Assembly: GCA_034666665.1 (NCBI GenBank)
Contig: JAXDLK010000362.1
Span: 1 to 22,022, forward strand
Origin: JAXDLK01 sp034666665
GTDB taxonomy: Bacteria > Desulfobacterota > Binatia > JACPRU01
Reading direction: 5' to 3'
Length of the DNA: 22,022 bases
Position numbers and translations under genes: made by a program. The notes under the pieces are model-generated. The model did no database searches, was not told the origin of the DNA, and saw only the letters and a list, made by a program, of their open reading frames with translations. Shown here piece by piece: positions 15,069 through 21,147 of this stretch. Within the stretch, counting starts at the first letter, position 1. Each line of letters opens with the position of its first letter.

Positions 15069-15140
15069 GACGCCTTCAAAACCGGAACGCGCCGGACGTT
15101 GCAATGGACGACACCGCGGGACCGGGTTAAATCACCACGA

Positions 15141-16706
15141 ATGCAGCCGGACGTTGCCCGCTGGTGCCGCGGGCGGGTCGGCGGGAGCCCGCTCCTGCTG
15201 CTCGCGCCCCATGGCGGCCGCCGCGATCCGTCACGTCCGCGCCCGCGGGGCCGCCGGCTTCGGGTGAACGACCTTCACACGGCCGACCTCGCGGCGGCGC
15301 TCGCCGAGCGCCTCGACGCTTCGCTCGTCGCGAACGTCGGCCTCGACCGGAACGATCTCGACCTGAACCGCCTCTCGGAGGTCCAGCGCCGCGCCCCGTG
15401 GTTCCTCGAGCAGGTCGAGGAGCTGCTCGGCCTGATCCTCGCGCGCCATCCGCGGGCGGAGGTCCTGGTGGTGCACGGCTGGAACGTCGTCCAGCCGCGT
15501 TGCGACGTCGGTGTGGGCCACGCTCTCGCCGATGAACGCGACGGCGCGGCGGTCGGTGAAGCGCTCACCGTGTCGGTCCCGTATCTCAGCGGGCGCCTCG
15601 GGTCGTTTCGCCGCCGCTGCGCACGCGACAGGATCGAGGTGACCTACGGCGACCGTTATGCCGCACGCAGTCCGAACAACCTGCTGCAGGTCTTCCGGCG
15701 CGCGCGCGGCGCCGCACGCGGTCGGCTCGCCTCCTGGCTGGACGCCGGGCGGGTCGAGGCGGTGCAGCTCGAGCTCGGGGTCCCGCTGCGATGGCCCGGC
15801 AAGTTCCGGGATGCCTTCCTCGACGCGGCGACGGAGGTCTTCGGCAGCGCCCACGCCGGCGACGTGACGTGCGCGTCGAACGCGGGGGAAGGCGCGTCGC
15901 CGCTGTCGCGGCGGGCTCTGCAGGCGTACGACCCGCGCGCCGGGATCGGCGTCGTCGCCGGGGTGGGACCGATCGGCGAAGGTGCTCTCGGGGGACGGCT
16001 TCTCGTTTTCCCCGGAGGCCAGGTCCTCGAGCTCTTCACCGGTGAGGCGCGTGGCGCAAGCGGTTCTTCGGTCGGCGATCTCCGGCTCGAGGAAGATGGA
16101 GACCGCCTGGCGCTCCGCTTCGCCGGACCCGCGCTCCACGTCGAGGACGCGGCCGCGTACCTCGATACGGAATCCGCGCTCGCCGCGTCTCGGCTCGCGG
16201 AGGTGTCCGTCGACCTCGACTTCCTGCCGCTCTGTGGCCGCGCCTACGGCGCCGTGCGCGGTCATGTGATCGTCGACGGACGCGCGGTCGCGGTCGACAC
16301 GCACGGGTTCGGCGAGCCGCTGCTGATCCGGCCGGAGACCGGTGAGCGCCGCGGCCGGACGCTCCTCGCCGCCGCCTTCGGTGCGCACGGCGCAGTCGTC
16401 GCCGAGCTTCCGGAAGGCGGAGCCGACGGGTCGCACGTGCGGCTGACGCCGGGGCGGCCCGCCGAAACGGCCGGCGCCACCGGAGACATACGCCTCGGCA
16501 GCGATCCGTATACGCCGGCCGAGCTGCGAATCGATCCGTGCGGCGGCGAGACCCTGATCGCGCGACCGGTGAATCGCATGTCGATCCTGCGGCCCGCCGG
16601 CGAAGGTACGAGCGCGCGGATCACGCTCGGTGTCGCGGCCGTCGACGGCGGCGGCAGCGGCTTCTACGAGCATACGCGATACGTCGCCGGCCCGGCGCCG
16701 GAGTGA
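15141..16706 (+). CDS. Two-domain protein with N-formylglutamate-amidohydrolase-like N-terminus
   Basis: A 521-residue protein with no secure family match. Residues 15-200 show a pattern reminiscent of N-formylglutamate amidohydrolases and related zinc amidases: LLLLAPHGGRRDP (H24), NDLHTADLAAAL, GLDRNDLDLNRLSEV (R70, N76, R77) and VLVVHGWN (H112). Residues about 260-521 look all-beta, with repeated short strands. They include a GHVIVDGRAVAVDTHGFGEP turn reminiscent of CrtC/AttH-type lipocalin folds, a loose resemblance only. There is no signal peptide, so it is probably cytosolic. It ends 7 bp before the flavin reductase-like gene and likely shares its transcript. The start at ATG 15141 is chosen because the frame upstream only shadows the lipoprotein gene. 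Confidence 0.7.
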   Translation: MQPDVARWCRGRVGGSPLLLLAPHGGRRDPSRPRPRGRRLRVNDLHTADLAAALAERLDASLVANVGLDRNDLDLNRLSEVQRRAPWFLEQVEELLGLILARHPRAEVLVVHGWNVVQPRCDVGVGHALADERDGAAVGEALTVSVPYLSGRLGSFRRRCARDRIEVTYGDRYAARSPNNLLQVFRRARGAARGRLASWLDAGRVEAVQLELGVPLRWPGKFRDAFLDAATEVFGSAHAGDVTCASNAGEGASPLSRRALQAYDPRAGIGVVAGVGPIGEGALGGRLLVFPGGQVLELFTGEARGASGSSVGDLRLEEDGDRLALRFAGPALHVEDAAAYLDTESALAASRLAEVSVDLDFLPLCGRAYGAVRGHVIVDGRAVAVDTHGFGEPLLIRPETGERRGRTLLAAAFGAHGAVVAELPEGGADGSHVRLTPGRPAETAGATGDIRLGSDPYTPAELRIDPCGGETLIARPVNRMSILRPAGEGTSARITLGVAAVDGGGSGFYEHTRYVAGPAPE

Positions 16707-16713
16707 GACGAGC

Positions 16714-17211
16714 ATGACGGACGTGATCGAGGAGCTTCAGGAGATCACCAACGGGATCTACGTCCTCACGGTCCGCGACGGAGAGGTGCGTCACGGCATG
16801 TCGTCGTCCTGGGTGACGCAGGTGTCCGGCGAGCCGCCGCTCGTCATGGCCGCCATCGATCGCGCGCACGCCTCGCACGCGATGGTCGAGCGCGCCGGAG
16901 CCTTCGGCCTGAACGTCGTCGGCCGCGGCGCGAAGGCGCTCGAGGACTGGTTTTACTCGCCGGCCTCGCGCGGCGCGGACAACCTCGGGCCGTTCCGCTA
17001 CCAGGAGACCGCGCGCGGGGTACCCCTGCTCCTCGATGCGGTCGTCGCCTTCGAATGCGTCGTCGACTCCGCGTTTCCCGCCGGCGACCACACGCTCTTC
17101 GTCGCCGCGGTCACGTCCGTCCGCCGCGGCGCGGCGGACCGCCCGCTCACCTCTCTCGACCTCGAGTACGCCTATCTCGGCACCGGCCGCATCATCAAAA
17201 GGGCCCGGTGA
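16714..17211 (+). CDS. Flavin reductase-like (FMN-binding split-barrel) protein
   Basis: A 165-residue protein with the flavin reductase domain layout. It begins with ITNGIYVLTVRDGEVRHGMS, where the family has a G-x-x-V/L-T pattern followed by a flavin-contacting turn. SSSWVTQVSGEPPLVMAAID follows, then AGAFGLNVVGRGAKAL and finally FECVVDSAFPAGDHTLFVAAV with the conserved GDHTLFVG-like block. Such proteins bind FMN and reduce flavins or act as flavin-dependent oxidoreductases. GGAG at 16700-16703 precedes the ATG at 16714. Its TGA overlaps a GTG (GTGA, 17208-17211), coupling it to the M24 peptidase frame downstream. The substrate or partner oxygenase is unknown. Confidence 0.87.
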   Translation: MTDVIEELQEITNGIYVLTVRDGEVRHGMSSSWVTQVSGEPPLVMAAIDRAHASHAMVERAGAFGLNVVGRGAKALEDWFYSPASRGADNLGPFRYQETARGVPLLLDAVVAFECVVDSAFPAGDHTLFVAAVTSVRRGAADRPLTSLDLEYAYLGTGRIIKRAR

Positions 17212-18479
17212 AAGCCGGGGACAAAAAGGGGTCGGGAGTCTTTTTCTCGCGGTCAGCGTCGGCTGTTTCGCCTGACCGATCCAAAAAGACTCCCGACCCC
17301 TTTTTGCCGATCGGGGAGATCCAGGCGCTGCTCGAGCGCGAGCAGCTCGACGGCTGGCTCCTCTGGGACTTCCGCGGCCAGAACCCCACGGCCGTTGCGG
17401 CGCTCGGGCTCTCCGGTCACATGCTCACGCGCCGCTGGGCGTACCTCGTGCCCCGCGAGGGTGAGCCGCACTTTCTGGTGCACGCGATCGAGGCCGGAAG
17501 CCTGCCGGCGCGCCCTGGACGAGTCGTCACCTACGCCGGACACGAGGAGCTGCAGCGCCGGCTCGAAGGACTGCTCGCGGGGCGCCGCCGGATCGCCATG
17601 GAGTACAGCCCGATGGGCGCGATCCCGACGCTCTCGCGGGTGGACGCGGGAACGGTCGAGCGGGTCCGCTCGCTCGGTGTCGAGGTGGTCTCCTCCGCGG
17701 ACCTGGTCCAGCTCTTCCTCTGCCGCCTCTCGCGCGAGCAGATCGAGTCGCACCGCCGCGCGGCCGCCGCCCTGGACCGCATCAAGGATGACGCCTTCCG
17801 GATGATCGCGGAGCGGATCCGGGCGGGGCGGCCGGCCCTGGAGACCGAGGTGCAGGACCTCGTCTCGCGCGGGTTCGCCGACGCCGACCTGGTCACCGAT
17901 CACCCGGCGATCGTCGCCGTCGACGCGCACGCCGGCGATCCGCATTACGTGCCGAGCGCGGAGCGTGCCGTGCCTTGCGGTGCGGACGCGGTCGTCCTCC
18001 TCGACCTCTGGGCGAAGGAGGACGATCCTCAGGCGGTATTCGCCGACATCACCTGGATGGCCTGGACCGGCGGAACGCCGCCGCCGCGCGTCGCCGAGGT
18101 CTTCGACGTCGTGGTCGCCGCGCGTGACCTCGGGCTCGACACCGTGCGGAAGGCTCACGAGTCCGGCCGGCGGCTCGAGGGCTGGATGGTCGATCGCGCG
18201 GTACGCGACTTCATCGCCGAACGCGGCTTCGGCGAGCGGTTCCTTCATCGTACAGGTCACAACATCGGCGCCCACGCCGACCACGGCGACGGCGCCAACC
18301 TCGACGACTTCGAAACCCACGACACGCGGGTGCTCGTGCCGGGCCTCTGCTTCTCGATCGAGCCCGGCATCTATCTGGACGATTTCGGCGTCCGGTCCGA
18401 AATCGACGTGGTGCTCGAGGACGACGGCCCGAAGGTCTACACGCCGCCGCAGCGCGAGCTCGTACGCCTCGCGGGTTGA
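17208..18479 (+). CDS. M24 family metallopeptidase (Xaa-Pro peptidase-like), 5' end interrupted by a palindromic repeat
   Basis: A 423-residue protein if started at GTG 17208. The creatinase N-domain begins at EIQALLEREQLDGWLLWDFRG... (residue 37 on). The C-terminal pita-bread domain keeps the metal ligands: D in VVLLDLWAKED, D in FADITWMAW, H in LHRTGHNIGAHAD, E in CFSIEPGIYL and E in VRSEIDVVL. Members cleave the N-terminal residue before proline or act on related small amides. The GTG overlaps the previous stop by 4 bp, as in four other pairs in this window. Residues 6-33, however, are encoded by a perfect 23-bp-arm palindrome that stays in frame. A TTG at 17304, right after the hairpin, is the alternative start. 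Confidence 0.87.
   Translation: MKAGDKKGSGVFFSRSASAVSPDRSKKTPDPFLPIGEIQALLEREQLDGWLLWDFRGQNPTAVAALGLSGHMLTRRWAYLVPREGEPHFLVHAIEAGSLPARPGRVVTYAGHEELQRRLEGLLAGRRRIAMEYSPMGAIPTLSRVDAGTVERVRSLGVEVVSSADLVQLFLCRLSREQIESHRRAAAALDRIKDDAFRMIAERIRAGRPALETEVQDLVSRGFADADLVTDHPAIVAVDAHAGDPHYVPSAERAVPCGADAVVLLDLWAKEDDPQAVFADITWMAWTGGTPPPRVAEVFDVVVAARDLGLDTVRKAHESGRRLEGWMVDRAVRDFIAERGFGERFLHRTGHNIGAHADHGDGANLDDFETHDTRVLVPGLCFSIEPGIYLDDFGVRSEIDVVLEDDGPKVYTPPQRELVRLAG
17223..17305. repeat. Perfect long palindrome (REP-like element) near the start of the M24 gene
   Basis: The 23-base arms at 17223-17245 and 17283-17305 are exactly complementary. Each is a GGGGTCGGGAGTC core flanked by A5 and T5 (or its complement). 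Inside lies a second 7-bp stem (CGGTCAG at 17250-17256, CTGACCG at 17272-17278) with a 15-base loop. As RNA it would form a long hairpin ending in U5 on either strand, so it could also act as a bidirectional terminator. It reads through in the M24 frame and also in a frame on the opposite strand. Confidence 0.9.
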
Positions 18480-18785
18480 GGCCTCAGGCTTACCGTCGAG
18501 CGCACGGCCTTTGCCCACAAACGAACCGCTACCCGAGCACGCGTGGCCGGGTTGCTCGTGATCGAACGAGGGGTCTGTCTTCGATGTGTATGTACTATTC
18601 GATCGAGCCGTTCAAATGGCAGTCGGCCCAGCAGTCATCGATGCAGAATCAGGGTTTCGCGCACCCTCCGTTGGGCTGCCGATTTATACAGACGGACTAA
18701 TCCCTCCGGGCTGCAGTGCTGGTCCTGGGTAGCATCAGCTCAGAAAGAGTAGGCGGCTCTAGCGCCCAGTGGTACGCTCTGTCCA
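18480..18785. other. 306-bp junction between chromosomal genes and the cassette array
   Basis: No convincing gene lies here. Weak short frames exist on the plus strand but have no ribosome site or recognisable domain. Base composition falls along the stretch from GC-rich to mixed. At 18626-18676 there is a GCCCAGC...GTTGGGC pair that could be a degenerate attC or attI-type site. The last 100 bp, leading to hicA, contains TATACA and GACTAAT stretches but no clear paired promoter boxes. Confidence 0.5.
18626..18676 (+). other. Possible degenerate attC/attI boundary of the cassette array
   Basis: GCCCAGC (18626-18632) is complementary, but for one base, to GTTGGGC (18670-18676), which fits the integron R' core GTTRRRY. 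The spacing of 51 bp is short for attC, and the inner L boxes are not clear. If real, the first cassette begins between G18670 and T18671. It is supported mainly by position, just upstream of three better sites. Confidence 0.3.
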
Positions 18786-18974
18786 GTGAAGGTCCGGGAT
18801 CTGATCGCTCTGATCGAATCCGATGGCTGGATGCAGGTTCGCGCAAAGGGAAGTCATCGGCAATTTCGGCACCGACAGAAGCCGGGAACGGTCACTGTCG
18901 CGGGAAAGCCTGGGATCGATGTGCCTCCAGGAACGCTGAACAGCGTGCTGAAGCAGGCAGGTCTGAAGAGATAG
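18786..18974 (+). CDS. hicA: HicA-type mRNA interferase toxin
   Basis: A 62-residue protein starting at GTG 18786 (VKVRDLIALIESDGWMQVRA). It shows the double-stranded RNA-binding-like fold of HicA. GSHRQFRH (catalytic H24) is followed by the basic strand RQKPGTVTVAG, the conserved D in KPGIDVPPGTLNSVLKQAGL, and a short tail. HicA cleaves mRNA and halts translation unless bound by HicB. It is of normal family length and intact. hicB follows after 10 bp, so the pair forms a complete toxin-antitoxin operon. It occupies the first cassette of the array, upstream of the 19195-19286 attC. No strong ribosome site precedes the GTG, so expression may be low. Confidence 0.92.
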   Translation: MKVRDLIALIESDGWMQVRAKGSHRQFRHRQKPGTVTVAGKPGIDVPPGTLNSVLKQAGLKR

Positions 18975-18984
18975 GAGAGTACAG

Positions 18985-19200
18985 ATGCGCTACCTCGTTG
19001 TGGTGGAAGAGGGCTCCACGTCGTTCGGCGCCTATGTTCCTGATCTTCCTGGTTGCGTCGCCGCGGGAGCGACACGCGGGGAAGTGTTGACGCTTATCCG
19101 CGAAGCGATCGAGTTCCACATCGAAGGCCTGAGGCAGGATGGCCAACCGATTCCGACTCCGTCGTCGACGAGTGAAGTCGTGGACGTGAAAGCCGCCTAA
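18985..19200 (+). CDS. hicB: HicB-type antitoxin
   Basis: A 71-residue protein with the partial RNase H-like HicB fold: MRYLVVVEEGSTSFGAYVPD, then LPGCVAAGATRGEVLTLIRE, then AIEFHIEGLRQDGQPIPTP. It lacks a long C-terminal DNA-binding domain, so it is the short HicB form, and any autoregulation would rely on another part or partner. It neutralises HicA by direct binding. GGAG (18976-18979) lies upstream of the ATG. Its TAA stop at 19198-19200 is itself part of the R'' box of the following attC-like site (GCCTAAC), as is common in integron cassettes. Confidence 0.93.
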   Translation: MRYLVVVEEGSTSFGAYVPDLPGCVAAGATRGEVLTLIREAIEFHIEGLRQDGQPIPTPSSTSEVVDVKAA

Positions 19201-19286
19201 CAAATGCTTGGAGCAGACCCGCGCATGACTAGCGGCTCCACTGTCCGCGCCGCTGCGCGCGGGCCGCTCAGCTCTTTCCGTTAGCT
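19195..19286 (+). other. attC-like recombination site 1 (after hicAB)
   Basis: A 92-bp imperfect palindrome. The R'' box GCCTAAC (19195-19201) pairs with the R' box GTTAGCT (19280-19286). Inside, CCCGCGC (19218-19224) pairs with GCGCGGG (19257-19263), and AGCGGC (19231-19236) with GCCGCT. An L''-type GGAGC pairs with GCTC near R'. The orientation, immediately after a gene on the plus strand, is that of a cassette attC. The cleavage point would be between G19280 and T19281. Confidence 0.72.
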
Positions 19287-19308
19287 GGCATGGCAATATC
19301 GGTGAAGA

Positions 19309-20094
19309 ATGGCGAAGCCGTTACCCGTCGGGAATTGCCGAATCTGCGGGGCTTATGGTCCGCTCAGCTTTGAACATGTTCCGCCAAGGTCGGCCTTTAA
19401 CAGCCGCCCGATTCTCCGTGCGACCATCGAGGAAATCGAGCGTGCCGAATTCGATGTCCAGAACGTTCGAGGAAAGATCCATCAACGCGGTAGCGGTGGA
19501 CACACCCTATGCATCGACTGCAATCAAAAGACGGGGCGGTGGTATGGGGCAGCATTCGCGGACTGGGCCCACGGCGCTGTGCGCCTCCTCGATCGACCCC
19601 TCGGGGTGGCATCGATCTACTGCCCGTTCTTTATCTTTCCGCTCCGCGTCTTCAAACAGATCTTGTGCATGTTTGCGAGCCGGACCGAGGGGCTGTTTCC
19701 CGATTCTCGTCCCGAGCTGCGAACCTTTGTCTTAGATCGCGACGTTCGCGGGTTGAACCCGCGGTTCCAAGTTTTTGCCTACCTGAACGTTAGTAACCTG
19801 TTCCGCACGATGGGTGTCACGATCCAGGGGAACCTCCGTACCCACCAGATTTCCAAGCTTAGCGAGATATCGTTTCCGCCATTCGGCTATGTTCTAACCA
19901 TTGACTCCCCGCCGCCGGATCCTCGTCTCGTCGAAATTACTCACTTCGCTCGCTACAAATACGATGAGTGGCGCGATGTCTGGCTGCGCATGCCTCTGCT
20001 GCCCGTCGCCTCGTGGATACCTGGGGACTATCGGACCTTGTCTGAGGTCGTGGAAACCGGCAGGCGCAATCGCGAGCGCGATCGTGCCCGCTAA
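19309..20094 (+). CDS. HNH-type zinc-motif protein, cassette-borne, function unknown
   Basis: A 261-residue protein. The N-terminal part carries C10-x2-C13 (GNCRICGAYG), E22-H23 in SFEHVPPRSAF, and C68-x2-C71-N72 in TLCIDCNQKTG. This arrangement is that of HNH-type zinc-stabilised nuclease domains, although the E-H pair replaces the usual D-H or H-H, so catalysis is uncertain. The remaining about 170 residues, with several hydrophobic stretches (IYCPFFIFPLRVFKQILCMF, FGYVLTID), match no family I recognise. Codon use is less GC-rich than in the flanking chromosome. It starts at ATG 19309, 23 bp after attC site 1, and its TAA (20092-20094) lies in the R'' box of site 2. A phage-defence or maintenance role is possible but unsupported. 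Confidence 0.8.
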   Translation: MAKPLPVGNCRICGAYGPLSFEHVPPRSAFNSRPILRATIEEIERAEFDVQNVRGKIHQRGSGGHTLCIDCNQKTGRWYGAAFADWAHGAVRLLDRPLGVASIYCPFFIFPLRVFKQILCMFASRTEGLFPDSRPELRTFVLDRDVRGLNPRFQVFAYLNVSNLFRTMGVTIQGNLRTHQISKLSEISFPPFGYVLTIDSPPPDPRLVEITHFARYKYDEWRDVWLRMPLLPVASWIPGDYRTLSEVVETGRRNRERDRAR

Positions 20095-20177
20095 CCAAGC
20101 GTTCGACCGGCGAATGAACGTCGACTCCTCGGCCGAGCGTCCGGTGGGGCACCGGCCGCTGATCGCGACCGTTACGC
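20089..20177 (+). other. attC-like recombination site 2
   Basis: An 89-bp imperfect palindrome between CGCTAAC (20089-20095, containing the preceding stop) and GTTACGC (20171-20177). A central perfect hairpin, CCGGTG-GGG-CACCGG, supports a folded bottom strand. The R' box departs from GTTRRRY at one base (C), making it weaker than sites 1 and 3. Its position between two cassette genes supports the call. Confidence 0.62.
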
Positions 20178-20205
20178 TGTGCGAATACGGACACGCGGAG
20201 GCACA

Positions 20206-20760
20206 ATGCGGTTTGTCTTGAGTTATTTTGCAATTCTGGTCGCAAGCTCCTCTGCTGTCGCTTCTCCTCTACTCACGATCACGTGTCACGAGCCGAAGGG
20301 ACAACGGGTGGAGTATGGCGTGTTCCCAGAGGAATACATGGACGCCAAAGGGAACGGTAAACCGCTTCCCACGCCGAGGCGACGTGAAAGCGCGGACGGT
20401 TACAGCGGCGTTCACCCGACTTTTATCGTCGATTCCGTTCGCCCCAAATCCATGACCGTCCTATGGGGGGACTCTGCGAAATTCGACGCCCCCAAAGCGG
20501 CTGCGAAGAGCCTTGGCGTACCCGTCCCGGCTCCCTCAGCCCGAGAGGCGACGATCCTTCTCTTCTCCGACGATCAGATCTCCGCCATCGAAGTAGGCGC
20601 GCAAAACGTTGGAGTCCATTCCTTCTTTCCTAAACTCGGCACGGCATATTTTACGAATCATGCCAATATTCATTTCGGCAGTGATTGGAGCGAAAGCGTG
20701 TCGCTTTTTGCCGTCTGCGAATTTGCTTGGAACTCAGGCGATCCGAAGCGCTCTCAATGA
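20206..20760 (+). CDS. Small secreted protein of unknown function (cassette gene)
   Basis: A 184-residue protein with a clear Sec signal peptide (MRFVLSYFAILVASSSAVAS, cleavage probably after about residue 20). The mature part includes LLTITCHEPKGQRVEYGVFP, a charged stretch with many Pro/Arg, STRAND-like HPTFIVDSVRPKSMTVLWGD, and a final SLFAVCEFAW. The two cysteines (in TITCHE and FAVCEF) could form a disulfide. I recognise no family. GGAGG at 20197-20201, four bases before the ATG, fixes the start at 20206. The gene is intact and flanked by attC-like sites, so it is a third cassette. Its AT content and codon use are unlike the chromosomal genes around the array. Confidence 0.8.
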   Translation: MRFVLSYFAILVASSSAVASPLLTITCHEPKGQRVEYGVFPEEYMDAKGNGKPLPTPRRRESADGYSGVHPTFIVDSVRPKSMTVLWGDSAKFDAPKAAAKSLGVPVPAPSAREATILLFSDDQISAIEVGAQNVGVHSFFPKLGTAYFTNHANIHFGSDWSESVSLFAVCEFAWNSGDPKRSQ

Positions 20761-20767
20761 CCGCGCA

Positions 20768-20855
20768 GCCTAGCGAATCCAACGGCCGGCGCATGCTCGG
20801 CGCTGCCACGTGTCCGGGGCCCCGTTGGACCGACCGCTGATTGATGCCGTTAGAC
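20768..20855 (+). other. attC-like recombination site 3
   Basis: An 88-bp imperfect palindrome from GCCTAGC (20768-20774) to GTTAGAC (20849-20855, a full match to GTTRRRY). The inner stem CCAACGG (20779-20785) pairs with CCGTTGG (20822-20828), and GGCGC/GCGC and CCGG stretches fold in the centre. It starts 7 bp after the stop of the secreted-protein gene. Cleavage would fall between G20849 and T20850. Confidence 0.68.
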
Positions 20856-21080
20856 GAAAAAAATTATGAAACTACACCCGAAGAGAAGGAAGTGATGGGG
20901 ATAGTGCGTGAGTCGCATGGGTTGTCCGGAGCGGGTGCCGCGGACGGCAAGATGCGTTGGAGCCGTGAGTGCCTGGTCGCACAACCTTCGCGCCTGAAAA
21001 GTCATTCCTGTCGCGATCGAGGCTTCGGCGAAAGGCCTTCAGGCACCTGGGTATCTGGCGGGAGCCGAGCGCGCCGATGA
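20844..21080 (+). CDS. Doubtful small ORF overlapping attC site 3 (possible truncated cassette gene)
   Basis: A 78-residue frame from ATG 20844, inside the attC end, reading MPLDEKNYETTPEEKEVMGI and onward. The first about 25 residues have a protein-like composition. The rest is Arg/Ser/Gly-rich and looks like non-coding read-through. There is no ribosome site. It may be the remnant of a cassette gene cut short at the right end of the array, or noise. No function can be given. From its end to 21147 the sequence shows no gene, and only the candidate promoter below. Confidence 0.25.
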   Translation: MPLDEKNYETTPEEKEVMGIVRESHGLSGAGAADGKMRWSRECLVAQPSRLKSHSCRDRGFGERPSGTWVSGGSRARR

Positions 21081-21111
21081 CCGCCGTGCGACCGTTAATA
21101 GCGAGCGCTCG

Positions 21112-21140
21112 TTGAACCGAAAGGGCAGCTAAACTAATAC
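21112..21140 (+). promoter_or_regulatory. Candidate promoter of the quinone oxidoreductase gene
   Basis: TTGAAC (21112-21117) and TAATAC (21135-21140) are separated by 17 bases. Transcription would begin near 21147, at or just before the GTG start at 21148. That would give a leaderless or nearly leaderless mRNA, consistent with the lack of a ribosome site. The -10 match is only partial. Confidence 0.35.
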
Positions 21141-21147
21141 ACCGGGG

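Noticed and set aside
15231..16715. Minus-strand frame of 494 codons opposite the two-domain gene
   Set aside because: The plus frame has the better start, coupling to the next gene and plausible motifs. The minus frame looks like antisense composition. Given that the plus protein is itself unfamiliar, this was weighed with care.
18476..18700. Plus-strand frame of 74 codons after the M24 gene
   Set aside because: No ribosome site, no domain, and it runs into the possible attC boundary.
18626..20855. The regularly spaced palindromes as a CRISPR array
   Set aside because: The repeats are far apart (600-900 bp), differ in sequence and flank whole genes. No short direct repeats with unique spacers are present.
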